Below are positions 1 to 9,646 of a stretch of 52,300 bases of DNA, piece by piece. The position numbers were made by a program, and so were the translations under genes. The notes beneath the pieces were generated by a model. It searched no databases and was not told where the DNA came from. It worked only from the letters and a program-made list of their open reading frames with translations. The number at the start of each line of letters is the position of its first letter. Positions within the stretch are counted from its first letter, which is position 1. Source of the DNA: Clostridiales bacterium (GTDB lineage: Bacteria; Bacillota; Clostridia; Peptostreptococcales; Anaerovoracaceae); contig WRJK01000006.1 in assembly GCA_009782285.1 (NCBI GenBank), forward strand, positions 1 to 52,300, read 5' to 3'.

Positions 1-528
1 GGCGTAGGCGAAGGCACTGCCACCATTACACTGACAATCGACGGAGTCTCTGACACCATCACGATCACAGTTGTGCCGGCTACCACAGGCGGCGGCGGTG
101 GCAGCGAGCTTCCGGTAAATCCGGGCCCGTTCACCCCGATAACTAACACTGACCCGATGTTAGGCGACGGCTTCTTCTTTCAAATGAATTTTAAAGATTT
201 AAGCGACCTGAAAAACAATGTGGATATTCACAAAGGAGCAGTACATTTGGAAGACATCATCAAAGACGGCAATTACGCAGGCGTGACAGCAACAGCAGTG
301 AATCCTAAATATGCGCCATACATAACAATAGGCAATTGTGAAGTGCATTCGGGCAAGCCCGCAATTCTATTCAACTACCACCCGACCCTGGATGAGTGGC
401 TGGATTGGATAACGACCACAGGAAACAACGAGTTAACTATCCCTGTCCAAGTAGAGCTGAGCAGGGGGGGCAAGAGCGCGATCACGAGCATCAACATGAT
501 TTTCCCTGGCTGTCAAATTAAATACTGA
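1..528 (+). CDS. Secreted BIG2/Ig-like repeat protein, C-terminal part (5' end outside window)
   Basis: The frame is open from the first base, so the real start lies upstream. The first about 25 residues (GVGEGTATITLTIDG...ITITVVP) look like the last strands of a bacterial Ig-like BIG2 domain. A Gly-rich linker (TTGGGGGSE) follows, then a C-terminal domain of about 140 residues that I do not recognise. No membrane anchor or sorting motif is visible at the end (..PGCQIKY). The next gene uses the same plan of BIG2, Gly-rich linker and different C-terminal domain, so the two are probably tandem relatives among surface or secreted proteins. Extracellular location is inferred from the BIG2 domain only. 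A GTG at 73 could be mistaken for the start, but it falls inside the Ig-like fold. Confidence 0.7.
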   Translation, partial: GVGEGTATITLTIDGVSDTITITVVPATTGGGGGSELPVNPGPFTPITNTDPMLGDGFFFQMNFKDLSDLKNNVDIHKGAVHLEDIIKDGNYAGVTATAVNPKYAPYITIGNCEVHSGKPAILFNYHPTLDEWLDWITTTGNNELTIPVQVELSRGGKSAITSINMIFPGCQIKY

Positions 529-546
529 TAACAATCAAGAGCAAAG

Positions 547-588
547 GGAGCGGGCGCCAATAGCGATTAACGCGGCGGCGCCAGCTCC
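547..588. other. Intergenic GC-rich inverted repeat
   Basis: The arms GGAGC (547-551) with GCGCC (554-558) face GGCGCC (577-582) with GCTCC (584-588). An inner GCG/CGC pair closes a small ATTAA loop. It lies 19 bases after the stop of the first gene. It is not followed by a T-run, so it is not a canonical intrinsic terminator. It may instead stabilise the mRNA 3' end or weakly attenuate transcription into the next gene. Confidence 0.4.
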
Positions 589-651
589 GCCCAAAAACCA
601 TCAACCAAAACCATTAAAAATAAGAAATAGCAATATCGAAAGGGGATAAAA

Positions 652-2625
652 ATGAATACATATATTAATTCGAAAAGAGGAAAAACATTCAAGATGCTGG
701 TAGCGGCATTCGCCGTACTGGCACTAGTAGCGGGCATCGTGCTCGTTCCGGGCACCTTGGCAGCAAATGAAGACATTACAGAAGTTCTTCAGGTACCAAA
801 CAGCCTGACATCAATAGAAGTTGGAGAAACATTGACAGACAACGTAATCAATCTGTTCCAGGCGAAAAGCGCAGATGAGACAATAGCTAAAGTTACCGCA
901 ACCGTTGGTGTTATAGGCACCGTAGAGATACAAGGTGTCAATGCAGGAGTAGTGGGCGTAGTTTCCGGCACCAAGAATGGCTTGGTATTCGCAGACATGT
1001 ACCAAATCACGGACTCAAACAACATCAGCATGTACGTGATTCGCGGTGGCAGGCAGGTCAGCCTAAAAGGCCCCGGAGCATTCCAAGAGACCCCGGTGAT
1101 GATACCTCAGAACATGGGGAGCATCGAAAGCATCACATGGAAGTCCCTGAACGAGTCAGTGGCATCAGTTAACGCTGCCACGGGTGCCATCACAGGCGTG
1201 AGTAACGGCGCAGCTATCGTTATCGGTGAATTCATCGACAAGTGGGGCGTCGAGCGCGACCTTCACATCCAAGTCGTAGTAGGCAACATCGGTGGTGGCA
1301 CCGGCGGTGGCACCGGCGGAGAACTTATCGAAGGCGAAGACGGGAACTGGTACAAGCCGGTTGGCGAACCGCCCAACGTGTATGAGAAAGTCGACGAAGA
1401 CGGCAATTCCTTGACGGAGCCGCCCGAGTACGTCTACAACCCTGACGGGCAGCCTGGAAACGGCAACGACGAAGAAGCAGTCAAAGACGGAAACAATTAT
1501 TATGTAGAGAACCCGGAAAACATCTGGACGCCGGTAGGTCCGGACGGCAGCCTGAATGAGGATGGCGCCATCTGGGGCGGCGCAGACGGCAAGCCCGGCG
1601 GCGGCGACGACAAGCCGGTTGGAAAATACGGCGGCGAATACTGGGTCAAAATGGGTCAAAACGTCTACAAGAAAGTCTTGGGGCCCTTCACCCTCGGCCC
1701 TCTCACAGGCGGCGGCCCGGACATGGATCCGTCAACAGACCCTGTAACCCCGATTTATGAAAACGATGGAAAATACTATGTCGGCCCGCTTGGAAGCGGT
1801 GATGATGAATACTACTACGGAGACCCCACTGACGGAAACGGTACACTTGACAGCACCGCCACGTCAACAGAAAAAGATGACGTCACATATTACAAGGACA
1901 GCAACGGCAACATGACCACCACAAAGCCAAGCAAGCCCATCGTCGAAATTCCGACGGTTGCAGGCGGCAGGGAGCTCGGCACGGACAAGACCGGTGACAC
2001 GGTTAAATGGATTGAAATTGCAACAAACGGTGATTACTCGCTGATCATGCGCTCAGACTTCATCAACGTCAACCCCAACAACAAGGGCAAAGCGGAGTGG
2101 CAAGGTATAATGTATGGTTCGAACAACAATTACAAAGGCTCCAACCTGCAAGTGAAAATCAACGAATGGTTCAACGGCAACTCAACAGTGGAAAACTTAA
2201 GCTCCAATGCAAGGCTGCGCAGCTTCACGGTATCAAACAACGCATCAACCGTGCTCGGCTCCGGCGCCAGCGATACTGGCGGCTTGACAGACGGGTTCAG
2301 CAAACCCACCACGCAAAAAGTTGGTGTGGGCAGTGACATCGCTTTCGCCCTGAGCTTTACCGAAGCGGCGAACTTCGTATCAAAAACGTACAATGTCACT
2401 CTCGGCGGCGGCAACAATCCGAGCAGCAGTGCAGCGGTCAGCAACTTTGGCAAACTTGTGCAGTACAGTGCAACAGATTACCTGTGGCTGCGTTCGCCAG
2501 GAACGAACTCGTTCACAGCGACGGCAATGCAACACGATGCCGGCAGGGCGTTCCAGATGGCCATTGGGACAAATCCGTATCTCGTTTACCCGGCACTCTG
2601 GGTAGAGACGGCAGTGTTCAATTAA
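652..2625 (+). CDS. Secreted Ig-like (BIG2) protein with tyrosine-rich degenerate repeats and DUF6273-like C-terminus
   Basis: 657 residues. ATG at 652 is preceded by an AAAGGGG-type ribosome binding site. Residues 1-38 form a signal peptide with a basic start, a hydrophobic core and a probable cut after GTLA. Residues about 40-210 hold Ig-like sequence, including a clear BIG2 segment near 155-205 (ITWKSLNESVASVNAATGAI). A GGGTGGGTGG linker follows, then about five acidic degenerate units of 40-55 residues around G-x-[WY]-[YW] (GNWYKPVG, NNYYVENP, GEYWVKMG, GKYYVGPL, VTYYKDSN). The C-terminal about 200 residues end with DYLWLRSPG and YPALWVE, the pattern I associate with DUF6273 domains of clostridial surface proteins. 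No LPXTG or SLH anchor is seen. The role is unknown; cell-surface or matrix function is an inference. A terminator follows at 2693. Confidence 0.8.
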   Translation: MNTYINSKRGKTFKMLVAAFAVLALVAGIVLVPGTLAANEDITEVLQVPNSLTSIEVGETLTDNVINLFQAKSADETIAKVTATVGVIGTVEIQGVNAGVVGVVSGTKNGLVFADMYQITDSNNISMYVIRGGRQVSLKGPGAFQETPVMIPQNMGSIESITWKSLNESVASVNAATGAITGVSNGAAIVIGEFIDKWGVERDLHIQVVVGNIGGGTGGGTGGELIEGEDGNWYKPVGEPPNVYEKVDEDGNSLTEPPEYVYNPDGQPGNGNDEEAVKDGNNYYVENPENIWTPVGPDGSLNEDGAIWGGADGKPGGGDDKPVGKYGGEYWVKMGQNVYKKVLGPFTLGPLTGGGPDMDPSTDPVTPIYENDGKYYVGPLGSGDDEYYYGDPTDGNGTLDSTATSTEKDDVTYYKDSNGNMTTTKPSKPIVEIPTVAGGRELGTDKTGDTVKWIEIATNGDYSLIMRSDFINVNPNNKGKAEWQGIMYGSNNNYKGSNLQVKINEWFNGNSTVENLSSNARLRSFTVSNNASTVLGSGASDTGGLTDGFSKPTTQKVGVGSDIAFALSFTEAANFVSKTYNVTLGGGNNPSSSAAVSNFGKLVQYSATDYLWLRSPGTNSFTATAMQHDAGRAFQMAIGTNPYLVYPALWVETAVFN

Positions 2626-2692
2626 TAGTAAGCAAGGCATAAGCTAAATATATCAGCTGCGGTTAAGATGGAATAATTAAACGCGGCGAGAG

Positions 2693-2723
2693 CCCGGAGG
2701 CGAAAAACGTCTCCGGGTTTTTT
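2693..2723 (+). terminator. Intrinsic terminator after the BIG2/DUF6273 gene
   Basis: A ten-pair stem (CCCGGAGGCG at 2693-2702, CGTCTCCGGG at 2708-2717, one G-T pair) closes an AAAAA loop and is followed directly by six T. This is a canonical intrinsic terminator, and it separates the surface-protein genes from the chemoreceptor-ilv transcript. Confidence 0.9.
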
Positions 2724-2818
2724 CATCTGCTTACATGAGTTTTCTTCGCGTTTCTCATATTGCGTAACAATAATGTACCAGCAGAGTTAATTTCATAAGA
2801 ATTAGTTTTAACTAAAGC

Positions 2819-2847
2819 TTGATTTAATGTCTAATTAAAAGTATAAT
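2819..2847 (+). promoter_or_regulatory. Sigma-A-type promoter of the chemoreceptor-ilv transcript
   Basis: -35 TTGATT (2819-2824), a 17-base spacer, and -10 TATAAT (2842-2847) lie in a strongly AT-rich stretch about 37 bases before the chemoreceptor ATG. No T-box, riboswitch or leader peptide is visible between it and the gene. No further promoter stands out before ilvB, so it probably serves the whole run to 12844. Confidence 0.75.
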
Positions 2848-2883
2848 TTAATAGATAAATGTGTAATTTAGGGAGGTTTACAA

Positions 2884-4761
2884 ATGAAAAACATGAAGGT
2901 GTCAAAGAAATTATTGCTTGGTTTTGGCATCGTAGCAATGCTTACCCTTATAGTTGGTGTGGTCGGCGCGTATGGAATGAGAACACTGGACAAGAGTTAC
3001 GGGGAAGAGACCAGCAATCAGGAAATTGCGCTGCCCTGCATAGCGCACGTCCTTGAGTATTTGCAGATGACTAGGGTAGACATGCGCAACGCCATTATTT
3101 ACACAGGCGATTCTAGTGCGCTGGGGAAGATTGAATCCAGTGTTAAGAACGACATCAGCAAACTTGAGCAGTACATGCAAGAATACAACAACTCAATATC
3201 AGACAATGAAGCTCAAGGCTATTACAATTCGGCAAAGAGCGAATACGACTCCGCATATAAGCCGATGCTTGAAGAGATCATGGACAAGTCGCTAAAAGGG
3301 ACAGAACAGGGTGAGCTGCTGGCGATATTGAATTCGACCACGCCGGCGATAGAGAGGATGCTAGCCGCATTTAACAGCTGCTTGGATTCGGAAGTAGCGG
3401 AGGGAGAGGTGCTTAACGCAGAAAATTCGGCACTGGCAACAAAGCTGCTGCTGGCAGTAATCGTCATTGCCGTCGTTGCTGTAGCTGCAGCAGTGTTTTT
3501 GGGCCTTTACATTTCTAGCATAATCAGTAAACCCTTGATCCCGTTGACCGAATTCATGAAAACGGCGGTCACTACGGGGAATCTCACCCTTAACCCTGTG
3601 GACGTCGAAGTCATATCGCTTTATGGAATGAGGAAAGACGAAGTCGGGATGCTCATTAAAAACTCCTCCGATTTCATCAAGCGGGTCACTGAAGTCAGCA
3701 AAAGCCTTGAAACTGTCGCACGAGGCGACTTGACTGCTTCACTGAAGCCCCTTTCAAGCGTCGACACGATAGGTGTTTCGCTGGAAAGCATGGTCGCCAA
3801 GCTGAACGATATGTTCATAGAAATCAACGCGTCCACTGCGCAGGTGTCAACCGGGGCAAAGCAGGTTGCCGACGGTTCTCAGTCCCTTGCCCAAGGTTCG
3901 ACGGAGCAGGCGTCCTCTGTCGAGGAACTGGCAGCGTCCCTTGGCGACGTGTCCGGCAAGACGAACCAAAATGCGGAAATGGCCAAGGAAGCAGCAAACT
4001 TGTCCAGCAGCATAAAGGAGAGCGCTGAAAAGGGCAGCATGCAAATGGACAACATGATGAAGGCAGTGACAGAAATCAACGATGCAAGCCAATCCATAAG
4101 CAAAGTCATAAAAGTTATCGACGACATTGCTTTCCAGACAAACATACTCGCGCTTAACGCTGCCGTAGAAGCTGCCCGGGCAGGCCAGCACGGCAAAGGT
4201 TTCGCAGTCGTAGCAGAAGAAGTGCGCAATCTCGCTGGCAAGAGTGCCGAAGCGGCGAAGGATACCAGCGGGCTGATAGAGAATTCGATCGAAAAGGCAA
4301 ACCTTGGGATGTCGATAGCGACGGAAACGGCAGAATCGCTTAAGGAAATAGTAGGCGGTATCAACCGCAATGCAGAGATCATCGCAGAAATCGAAATACT
4401 GTCAAAAGAGCAAAACGAGGCGATTACCCAGATCAACATTGGGATCGACCAAGTGGCGCAGGTGGTGCAGCAGAACAGCGCGACAGCAGAAGAGAGCGCG
4501 GCAGCCTCGGAGGAGATGAGCGGACAGTCTACCCTGTTGACGCAGCTGATATCGCAGTTCAAGCTCAAGAATGGGCATGGCAGGTCCAGCGGCTCAAACA
4601 TCGCAATCAGCCCAAGCAGCGCGCCTTATGCGGCACCTTATGCGGTACCTTCGCATCCAATGCCGATCAAAGAGCCTGCAGCTCTGGAGAAATCCAGCTA
4701 TGCGGCGCCTGCGGTTGACGATTTCGTTGACAATTTCGATTTTTCGAATGACAAGTACTAA
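2884..4761 (+). CDS. Methyl-accepting chemotaxis protein
   Basis: 625 residues; ATG follows GGGAGG with good spacing. TM1 spans residues 10-31 and TM2 187-212, enclosing an extracytoplasmic sensor of about 155 residues that looks helical (four-helix-bundle type). A HAMP region with a second HAMP-like stretch covers about 213-315. The cytoplasmic coiled coil carries the conserved hairpin tip near 412-455 (FQTNILALNAAVEAARAGQHGKGFAVVAEE), which contacts CheA/CheW. The last about 60 residues are a Pro/Ala-rich tether ending DNFDFSNDKY, without the NWETF-type CheR pentapeptide. The stop is 17 bases before ilvB with no terminator, so it appears co-transcribed with branched-chain amino acid synthesis. 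The ligand is unknown; an amino acid or redox-related cue is only a guess from context. Confidence 0.93.
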   Translation: MKNMKVSKKLLLGFGIVAMLTLIVGVVGAYGMRTLDKSYGEETSNQEIALPCIAHVLEYLQMTRVDMRNAIIYTGDSSALGKIESSVKNDISKLEQYMQEYNNSISDNEAQGYYNSAKSEYDSAYKPMLEEIMDKSLKGTEQGELLAILNSTTPAIERMLAAFNSCLDSEVAEGEVLNAENSALATKLLLAVIVIAVVAVAAAVFLGLYISSIISKPLIPLTEFMKTAVTTGNLTLNPVDVEVISLYGMRKDEVGMLIKNSSDFIKRVTEVSKSLETVARGDLTASLKPLSSVDTIGVSLESMVAKLNDMFIEINASTAQVSTGAKQVADGSQSLAQGSTEQASSVEELAASLGDVSGKTNQNAEMAKEAANLSSSIKESAEKGSMQMDNMMKAVTEINDASQSISKVIKVIDDIAFQTNILALNAAVEAARAGQHGKGFAVVAEEVRNLAGKSAEAAKDTSGLIENSIEKANLGMSIATETAESLKEIVGGINRNAEIIAEIEILSKEQNEAITQINIGIDQVAQVVQQNSATAEESAAASEEMSGQSTLLTQLISQFKLKNGHGRSSGSNIAISPSSAPYAAPYAVPSHPMPIKEPAALEKSSYAAPAVDDFVDNFDFSNDKY

Positions 4762-4778
4762 CATAGGAGCAAGTGAAA

Positions 4779-6440
4779 ATGAAAATAAACGGTGGGCAAA
4801 TCGTATGTGAAATTCTGCTGGAACATGGGGTGGAAACTGTGTTTGGCTACCCAGGCGGTGCGGCGCTAAACCTTTACGACGCCCTTTTCGGCTACCAGGG
4901 CAGGATCAGGCATGTTTTGACGGCGCATGAGCAGGGGGCTTCACACGCTGCAGACGGCTATGCGCGCGCATCAGGGAAGACCGGCGTTGTCATCGCAACA
5001 AGCGGGCCGGGAGCTACAAACCTTGTGACGGGCATAGCTACGGCGTTTATGGACAGCGTACCCATGATCGCCATCACGTCAAACGTGGCAAGCTCCCTGA
5101 TTGGCAGGGACGCCTTTCAAGAGATATACATAACAGGTGTGACGCTTCCCATAACAAAGCACAATTTCTTCGTCAACAAGGCGGAAGACCTCGCCCATGC
5201 CTTGCGGGAATCCTTCCGCATCGCAAATACAGGGAGGAAGGGGCCTGTATTGATTGACATAACAAAAAACGCAACAGCTGAGACATGCGGCTTTTCACCT
5301 ATGGAGCCATATCCTCTTAAAGAGGCGACAAAGGCTGCAGATGAGGAAGTGCAGGAAGTGGCAGACCTTATAAACAAGGCGAAGAGGCCGGTGATTTACC
5401 TCGGAGGTGGAGTTGTTGCGTCCGGTGCAGCAGGCGAGCTCGTGGCGCTTGCGGAAAAGGCGGACATCCCCGCTGCGTACACTATTATGGCGGCTGGAGT
5501 AATCGGTCATGACAACAAGAGGTGCCTCGGGCTTATAGGCATGCACGGGTCAGTGGCGGCAAACATGGCGGTTGACGAAGCGGATTTGGTTATTGCCCTT
5601 GGCACAAGGTTCAGCGACAGGGTGGCTCTGAACATGGAGAACTTTGCCAAAAGGGCGAAGCTGGTGCAAGTCGACATTGACAGGAGCGAGGTGAACAAAA
5701 ATGTCCAGGTTGACCTTTCCGTCATAAGCGACGTGAAGTATTTCCTTGAGAAGCTGCTGCCTTTGGTGGAAGAGAAGAAGCGCCCGGAAAGGCTGGCTGC
5801 AATCGACAGGTGGAAAGAGAAATACAGGATCGAAAAAGACGATGCCGGCTCGATCAAGCCGCATCAACTGATAGGCAGGATATGCGACATGACCGACAAG
5901 GAAACTATTTACGTCACCGACGTTGGGCAGCACCAGATGTGGGCGGCCCAGTACATCAAACACAGGAACACGAATTCGTTTTTAACCAGTGCAGGGCTTG
6001 GGGCAATGGGCTACGGCTACGGTGCTTCAATTGGAGCGCAGGTGGCATTTCCGGACAAGAGAGTCATCCACATAACCGGCGACGGCTCGTTTCACATGAA
6101 CATGAACGAAGCGTGCACGGCAGTCAGCAACAAGCTGCCAATTATCAGCGTCATATTCAACAACAGAGTCCTTGGAATGGTTTACCAGTGGCAGAACGCG
6201 TTTTACAGAGGCAGGCTGTCTGCCACAGTGCCGGAAAGGGTAACGGATTTTGCCAAAATAGCGGACGGCTTCGGAGCGAAGGGCTACAAAGCGAATACCC
6301 TTGACGAATTTGAAGAGGCTTTCGCAGGGGCACTGAAAGAAGAGGGTCCCAGCTGGATAGAATGCAGCATCGACAGGAAAGAAAAAGTGCTCCCGATGAT
6401 CCCGAACGGTGCCACCGTCGAAGACATCATACTGGAGTAA
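4779..6440 (+). CDS. ilvB: Acetolactate synthase, large (catalytic) subunit
   Basis: 553 residues from ATG 4779. An in-frame GTG at 4773 is less likely, because AGGAG at 4765-4769 lies 9 bases from the ATG but only 3 from the GTG. The enzyme joins two pyruvates to 2-acetolactate, or pyruvate with 2-oxobutyrate, using ThDP, Mg and FAD. The N-terminal ThDP domain has the activating glutamate in AHEQGASHAADGYAR. The central FAD-binding domain follows, and the C-terminal ThDP/Mg motif starts at GDGSFHMNMNE and runs to FNN. Length is typical for the family. It is the first gene of an ilvB-N-C-D block; the small subunit follows 17 bases after the stop. Confidence 0.96.
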   Translation: MKINGGQIVCEILLEHGVETVFGYPGGAALNLYDALFGYQGRIRHVLTAHEQGASHAADGYARASGKTGVVIATSGPGATNLVTGIATAFMDSVPMIAITSNVASSLIGRDAFQEIYITGVTLPITKHNFFVNKAEDLAHALRESFRIANTGRKGPVLIDITKNATAETCGFSPMEPYPLKEATKAADEEVQEVADLINKAKRPVIYLGGGVVASGAAGELVALAEKADIPAAYTIMAAGVIGHDNKRCLGLIGMHGSVAANMAVDEADLVIALGTRFSDRVALNMENFAKRAKLVQVDIDRSEVNKNVQVDLSVISDVKYFLEKLLPLVEEKKRPERLAAIDRWKEKYRIEKDDAGSIKPHQLIGRICDMTDKETIYVTDVGQHQMWAAQYIKHRNTNSFLTSAGLGAMGYGYGASIGAQVAFPDKRVIHITGDGSFHMNMNEACTAVSNKLPIISVIFNNRVLGMVYQWQNAFYRGRLSATVPERVTDFAKIADGFGAKGYKANTLDEFEEAFAGALKEEGPSWIECSIDRKEKVLPMIPNGATVEDIILE

Positions 6441-6457
6441 TAGGGAGGGGCGATCAA

Positions 6458-6982
6458 TTGGAACAGGGAAACAACACCAACGCAGTCAACAAGCAGGTCA
6501 TCTGCATATTCGTAGACAACCAGCCAAACGTGCTTGCCAGGATTTCCAGCCTTATTGGAAGAAGGAATTTCAACATCAGCACGATAACCGCATCGGAAAC
6601 GAACCTGCCGGGCATTACTAGGATAACAGTAGTGGTAAGCGGGGACGACGAAAACGTGCTGCACCAGATAATCGCGCAAACGGAAAAGCTTGAAGTCGTC
6701 AAAAAAGCCTACCTGCTTGACATGTCGACAACGCTTTACAGGGAGCTTCTGCTCATCAAAATCAAATCAGACAAGACAAACCGCGCGGCGCTCATGGAGA
6801 TCGTGGAAATCTACAGGGCAAAGATAATCGACCTTTCAAAAAGCAGCATGATAATTGAGCTCACTGGCTTGCCGGAAAAGATAGACGCTTTCATGAACAT
6901 GGTGGATTGCTACAGCATTGTCGAGGTGTGCAGAACCGGGGTGACAGGCATTGAAAGAGGAAAAGAGGAATTGAAATGGTGA
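6458..6982 (+). CDS. ilvN: Acetolactate synthase, small (regulatory) subunit
   Basis: 174 residues from a TTG start at 6458, chosen because GGGAGG (6443-6448) lies 9 bases upstream; an earlier in-frame start would run back inside ilvB. The N-terminal ACT domain has the expected opening ([20 protein letters not shown]) and the NISTITA segment. The second half ([32 protein letters not shown]) is the usual C-terminal domain. It binds IlvB and confers valine feedback control in characterised relatives. The gene overlaps ilvC by 7 bases, so translation of the two is probably coupled. Confidence 0.95.
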   Translation: MEQGNNTNAVNKQVICIFVDNQPNVLARISSLIGRRNFNISTITASETNLPGITRITVVVSGDDENVLHQIIAQTEKLEVVKKAYLLDMSTTLYRELLLIKIKSDKTNRAALMEIVEIYRAKIIDLSKSSMIIELTGLPEKIDAFMNMVDCYSIVEVCRTGVTGIERGKEELKW

Positions 6983-7968
6983 AAAAATACTATGACAAAG
7001 ACTGCGATTTCTCACTGCTTGACGACAAGGCCATATCGATAATAGGCTATGGCAGCCAAGGCCACGCCCATGCGCTGAACCTGAAGGAAAGCGGCGCAAA
7101 CGTTACAGTCGGGCTCAGGAGGGGTTCGGACAACTGGCCCCGGGCTGAAAGCTCCGGTATCAGGGTGATGGAAGTCGAGGACGCTGCAGAGGCGGGGGAC
7201 ATAGTCATGATGCTCGTGCCTGACGAGCATGCGGCAGCAGTCTACAACGCGCAGGTAGCAAAGCACATGAAAAAAGGGAACGTGCTGATGTTTGCCCACG
7301 GCTTCAACATCCATTACAACCAGATACTCCCTGCAGATTACCTGGATGTTGCAATGGTTGCACCCAAAGGCCCTGGCCACACGGTGAGGAGCCAGTACCT
7401 TGAAGGCAAAGGCGTACCGAGCCTGCTTGCGGTGTTTCAGGACAACTCCGGAAAAGCTAGGGAATACGGCCTTGCGTACGCAGCGGGCATTGGTGCAGGG
7501 CGGGCCGGCATACTTGAGACTACGTTCAAGGAAGAAACGGAGACGGATCTTTTCGGAGAGCAGGCAGTTCTGTGCGGCGGCGTGACGGAACTGATGAAGG
7601 CCGGCTTCGAAACCCTCGTTGAGGCTGGATACGAGCCTGAGATGGCGTATTTCGAGTGCGTGCACGAGATGAAGCTCATCATTGACCTTATCAACAGCGG
7701 AGGGTTTGAAATGATGAGGCATTCGGTGTCCAATACAGCCGAGTACGGCGACTACGTCTCGGGCAGGAAGGTAGTCGGAAAAGACACCAGGGAAGCGATG
7801 AAGCAAATCCTTGCAGACATACAGGACGGAACCTTTGCCACTGCGTTCATTCAGGAATTCAGCGCGGGCGGGCAGGCGCGGTTTTTAGCGTCCAGGAGGA
7901 AGGAAGCTGGCCATCAGCTTGCAAAGGTTGGCTGCGAGCTCAGAAAAATGATGAGCTGGCTCAAATGA
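6976..7968 (+). CDS. ilvC: Ketol-acid reductoisomerase
   Basis: 330 residues, the usual length of class I enzymes. It isomerises and reduces 2-acetolactate to 2,3-dihydroxyisovalerate (and the isoleucine analogue) with NAD(P)H and Mg. The Rossmann motif [12 protein letters not shown] lies near residue 25, followed by the cofactor-specificity loop LRRGSDNW. The C-terminal knotted domain has the metal-binding acidic segments ([30 protein letters not shown]). Several segments of conserved spacing match the family throughout. ATG overlaps the end of ilvN, and the stop overlaps the ilvD start as ATGA, so the four genes form one tight operon. Confidence 0.97.
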   Translation: MVKKYYDKDCDFSLLDDKAISIIGYGSQGHAHALNLKESGANVTVGLRRGSDNWPRAESSGIRVMEVEDAAEAGDIVMMLVPDEHAAAVYNAQVAKHMKKGNVLMFAHGFNIHYNQILPADYLDVAMVAPKGPGHTVRSQYLEGKGVPSLLAVFQDNSGKAREYGLAYAAGIGAGRAGILETTFKEETETDLFGEQAVLCGGVTELMKAGFETLVEAGYEPEMAYFECVHEMKLIIDLINSGGFEMMRHSVSNTAEYGDYVSGRKVVGKDTREAMKQILADIQDGTFATAFIQEFSAGGQARFLASRRKEAGHQLAKVGCELRKMMSWLK

Positions 7969-9632
7969 GAAGCCATCAGGTAACACGGGGCATCGAGAGG
8001 GCACCGATGCGCAGCCTTTTTTACGCAATGGGATACACGAAAGAAGAGCTGGAAAAACCGCTGATCGGCATTGTTTCGGCTCACAGCGACATAGTTCCGG
8101 GGCATTTTCACCTTGAAAAAGTAGTTGAAGCCGTAAAGGCAGGCGTGAGGATGGCAGGCGGGACGCCTGCCATGTTCCCTTCAATTGGGGTTTGCGACGG
8201 GATAGCAATGGGCCACCACGGCATGAAGTTCAGCCTCGCAAGCAGGGAGCTGATAGCTGACTGCGTTGAAACCATGGCTCAGGCTCATTGCTTTGACGGC
8301 CTAGTCTTGGTGCCGAACTGCGACAAAGTCGTCCCTGGGATGGTTATGGCGGCAGCAAGGCTCAACATTCCTGCGGTCGTGTGTTCAGGCGGGCCGATGA
8401 TGAGTGGCACCGTAGGCAAAAAAGAAGTGAGCCTTTCGAATATTTTTGAGGCTGTCGGCGCCAGAAAAGCCGGCCTCATTGAAGACGTTCAGCTTGAGGA
8501 GTACGAACAGGGCGTGTGCCCGGGCTGCGGTTCCTGCGCGGGGATGTACACTGCCAACAGCATGAATTGCCTCTGTGAAGCCATCGGCATGGCGCTTCCG
8601 GGGAACGGCACGATCCCTGCCGTGCATGGCGCCAGGTACAGGCTGGCGAAGCATTCGGGGCAGGCGGTCATGGAGCTGGTTGAAAAAAACATAAAGGCAA
8701 GGGACATAATAAATGAAAAATCAATAAGGAACGCGATAGCCTGCGACATGGCGTTGGGATGTTCGTCGAACAGCGTCCTTCACCTGCTTGCGATAGCAAA
8801 CGAGGCGGGAATAGAACTCGGCCTAGGCATATTCAACGAGTACAGCGCAAAAGTCCCAAACCTTTGCCACTTGGCGCCCGCAGGCGACGCGCACATGCAG
8901 GACCTGCACGGTGCAGGAGGGGTGCAGGCTGTAATGGCCCAACTTGCAAAGAAGGGCCTTGTGGATTTGAGCCTTGTCACGGCATCGGGCAAAACCGCCC
9001 TCGAAAACTGCCGGGCGGCACGGGTGAGCGACTGTGAAGTCATCAGGCCGATTGAAAGGCCGTACAGCGAAACCGGTGGGATAGCGGTGCTTTGGGGAAA
9101 CATTGCAGAGGAAGGCTGTGTTGTGAAAAGGAGCGCCGTGGCCACTGAAATGCTCGTGCATTCGGGGCCTGCCAGGGTTTTTGACAGCGAGGACGATGCT
9201 ATAGCTGCCATCTATGCCGGGAAAATCAGGGAAGGCGACGTGGTAGCCATTCGTTACGAGGGTCCAAAGGGCGGCCCAGGCATGCGGGAGATGCTTGGTC
9301 CAACCAGCGCGCTTGCAGGGATGAAGCTGGACAAAACGGTTGCATTGATAACCGACGGTCGTTTCAGCGGTGCCAGCAGGGGCGCGTCCATAGGCCATAT
9401 CAGCCCGGAAGCCATGTTGGGGGGGAAGATAGGGCTCCTCAAGGAAGGCGACACAATAGACATTGACATTCCGAATTCCAAGATAAACGCAAGGGTTACA
9501 GATGAGGAATTTGCAAAAAGACAGGAAACTTACGCAGCGCCGGAACCGAGGGTCAAGACGGGATGGCTCAGTAGGTACGCAAGCCTCGTCACGTCGGCAA
9601 ATACAGGCGCTGTGCTGAGGCAGAGCATATAA
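7965..9632 (+). CDS. ilvD: Dihydroxy-acid dehydratase
   Basis: 555 residues, typical length. It dehydrates 2,3-dihydroxyisovalerate or dihydroxymethylvalerate to the 2-oxo acids in the last common step of the pathway. Fe-S cluster cysteines are visible in [11 protein letters not shown] and [17 protein letters not shown]. The C-terminal [20 protein letters not shown] segment carries the catalytic serine region of the IlvD/Edd family. Fe-S dehydratases of this family are typically oxygen sensitive, which fits an anaerobe. It starts within the ilvC stop (ATGA), and the hydrogenase-like kinase begins only 14 bases after its stop. Confidence 0.97.
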   Translation: MRSHQVTRGIERAPMRSLFYAMGYTKEELEKPLIGIVSAHSDIVPGHFHLEKVVEAVKAGVRMAGGTPAMFPSIGVCDGIAMGHHGMKFSLASRELIADCVETMAQAHCFDGLVLVPNCDKVVPGMVMAAARLNIPAVVCSGGPMMSGTVGKKEVSLSNIFEAVGARKAGLIEDVQLEEYEQGVCPGCGSCAGMYTANSMNCLCEAIGMALPGNGTIPAVHGARYRLAKHSGQAVMELVEKNIKARDIINEKSIRNAIACDMALGCSSNSVLHLLAIANEAGIELGLGIFNEYSAKVPNLCHLAPAGDAHMQDLHGAGGVQAVMAQLAKKGLVDLSLVTASGKTALENCRAARVSDCEVIRPIERPYSETGGIAVLWGNIAEEGCVVKRSAVATEMLVHSGPARVFDSEDDAIAAIYAGKIREGDVVAIRYEGPKGGPGMREMLGPTSALAGMKLDKTVALITDGRFSGASRGASIGHISPEAMLGGKIGLLKEGDTIDIDIPNSKINARVTDEEFAKRQETYAAPEPRVKTGWLSRYASLVTSANTGAVLRQSI

Positions 9633-9646
9633 GGGGGACAGGGCAC

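Noticed and set aside
2724-2880. T-box or other leader before the chemoreceptor-ilv transcript
   Set aside because: No specifier loop, T-box sequence or antiterminator is visible; the promoter is only about 37 bases from the ATG.
4773-4778. GTG at 4773 as the ilvB start
   Set aside because: The AGGAG site is only 3 bases away; ATG 4779 is at the normal distance.
6362-6457. N-terminal extension of ilvN overlapping ilvB
   Set aside because: The extra 32 residues are basic, unlike the family, and fall in the coding end of ilvB; TTG 6458 has a good ribosome binding site.
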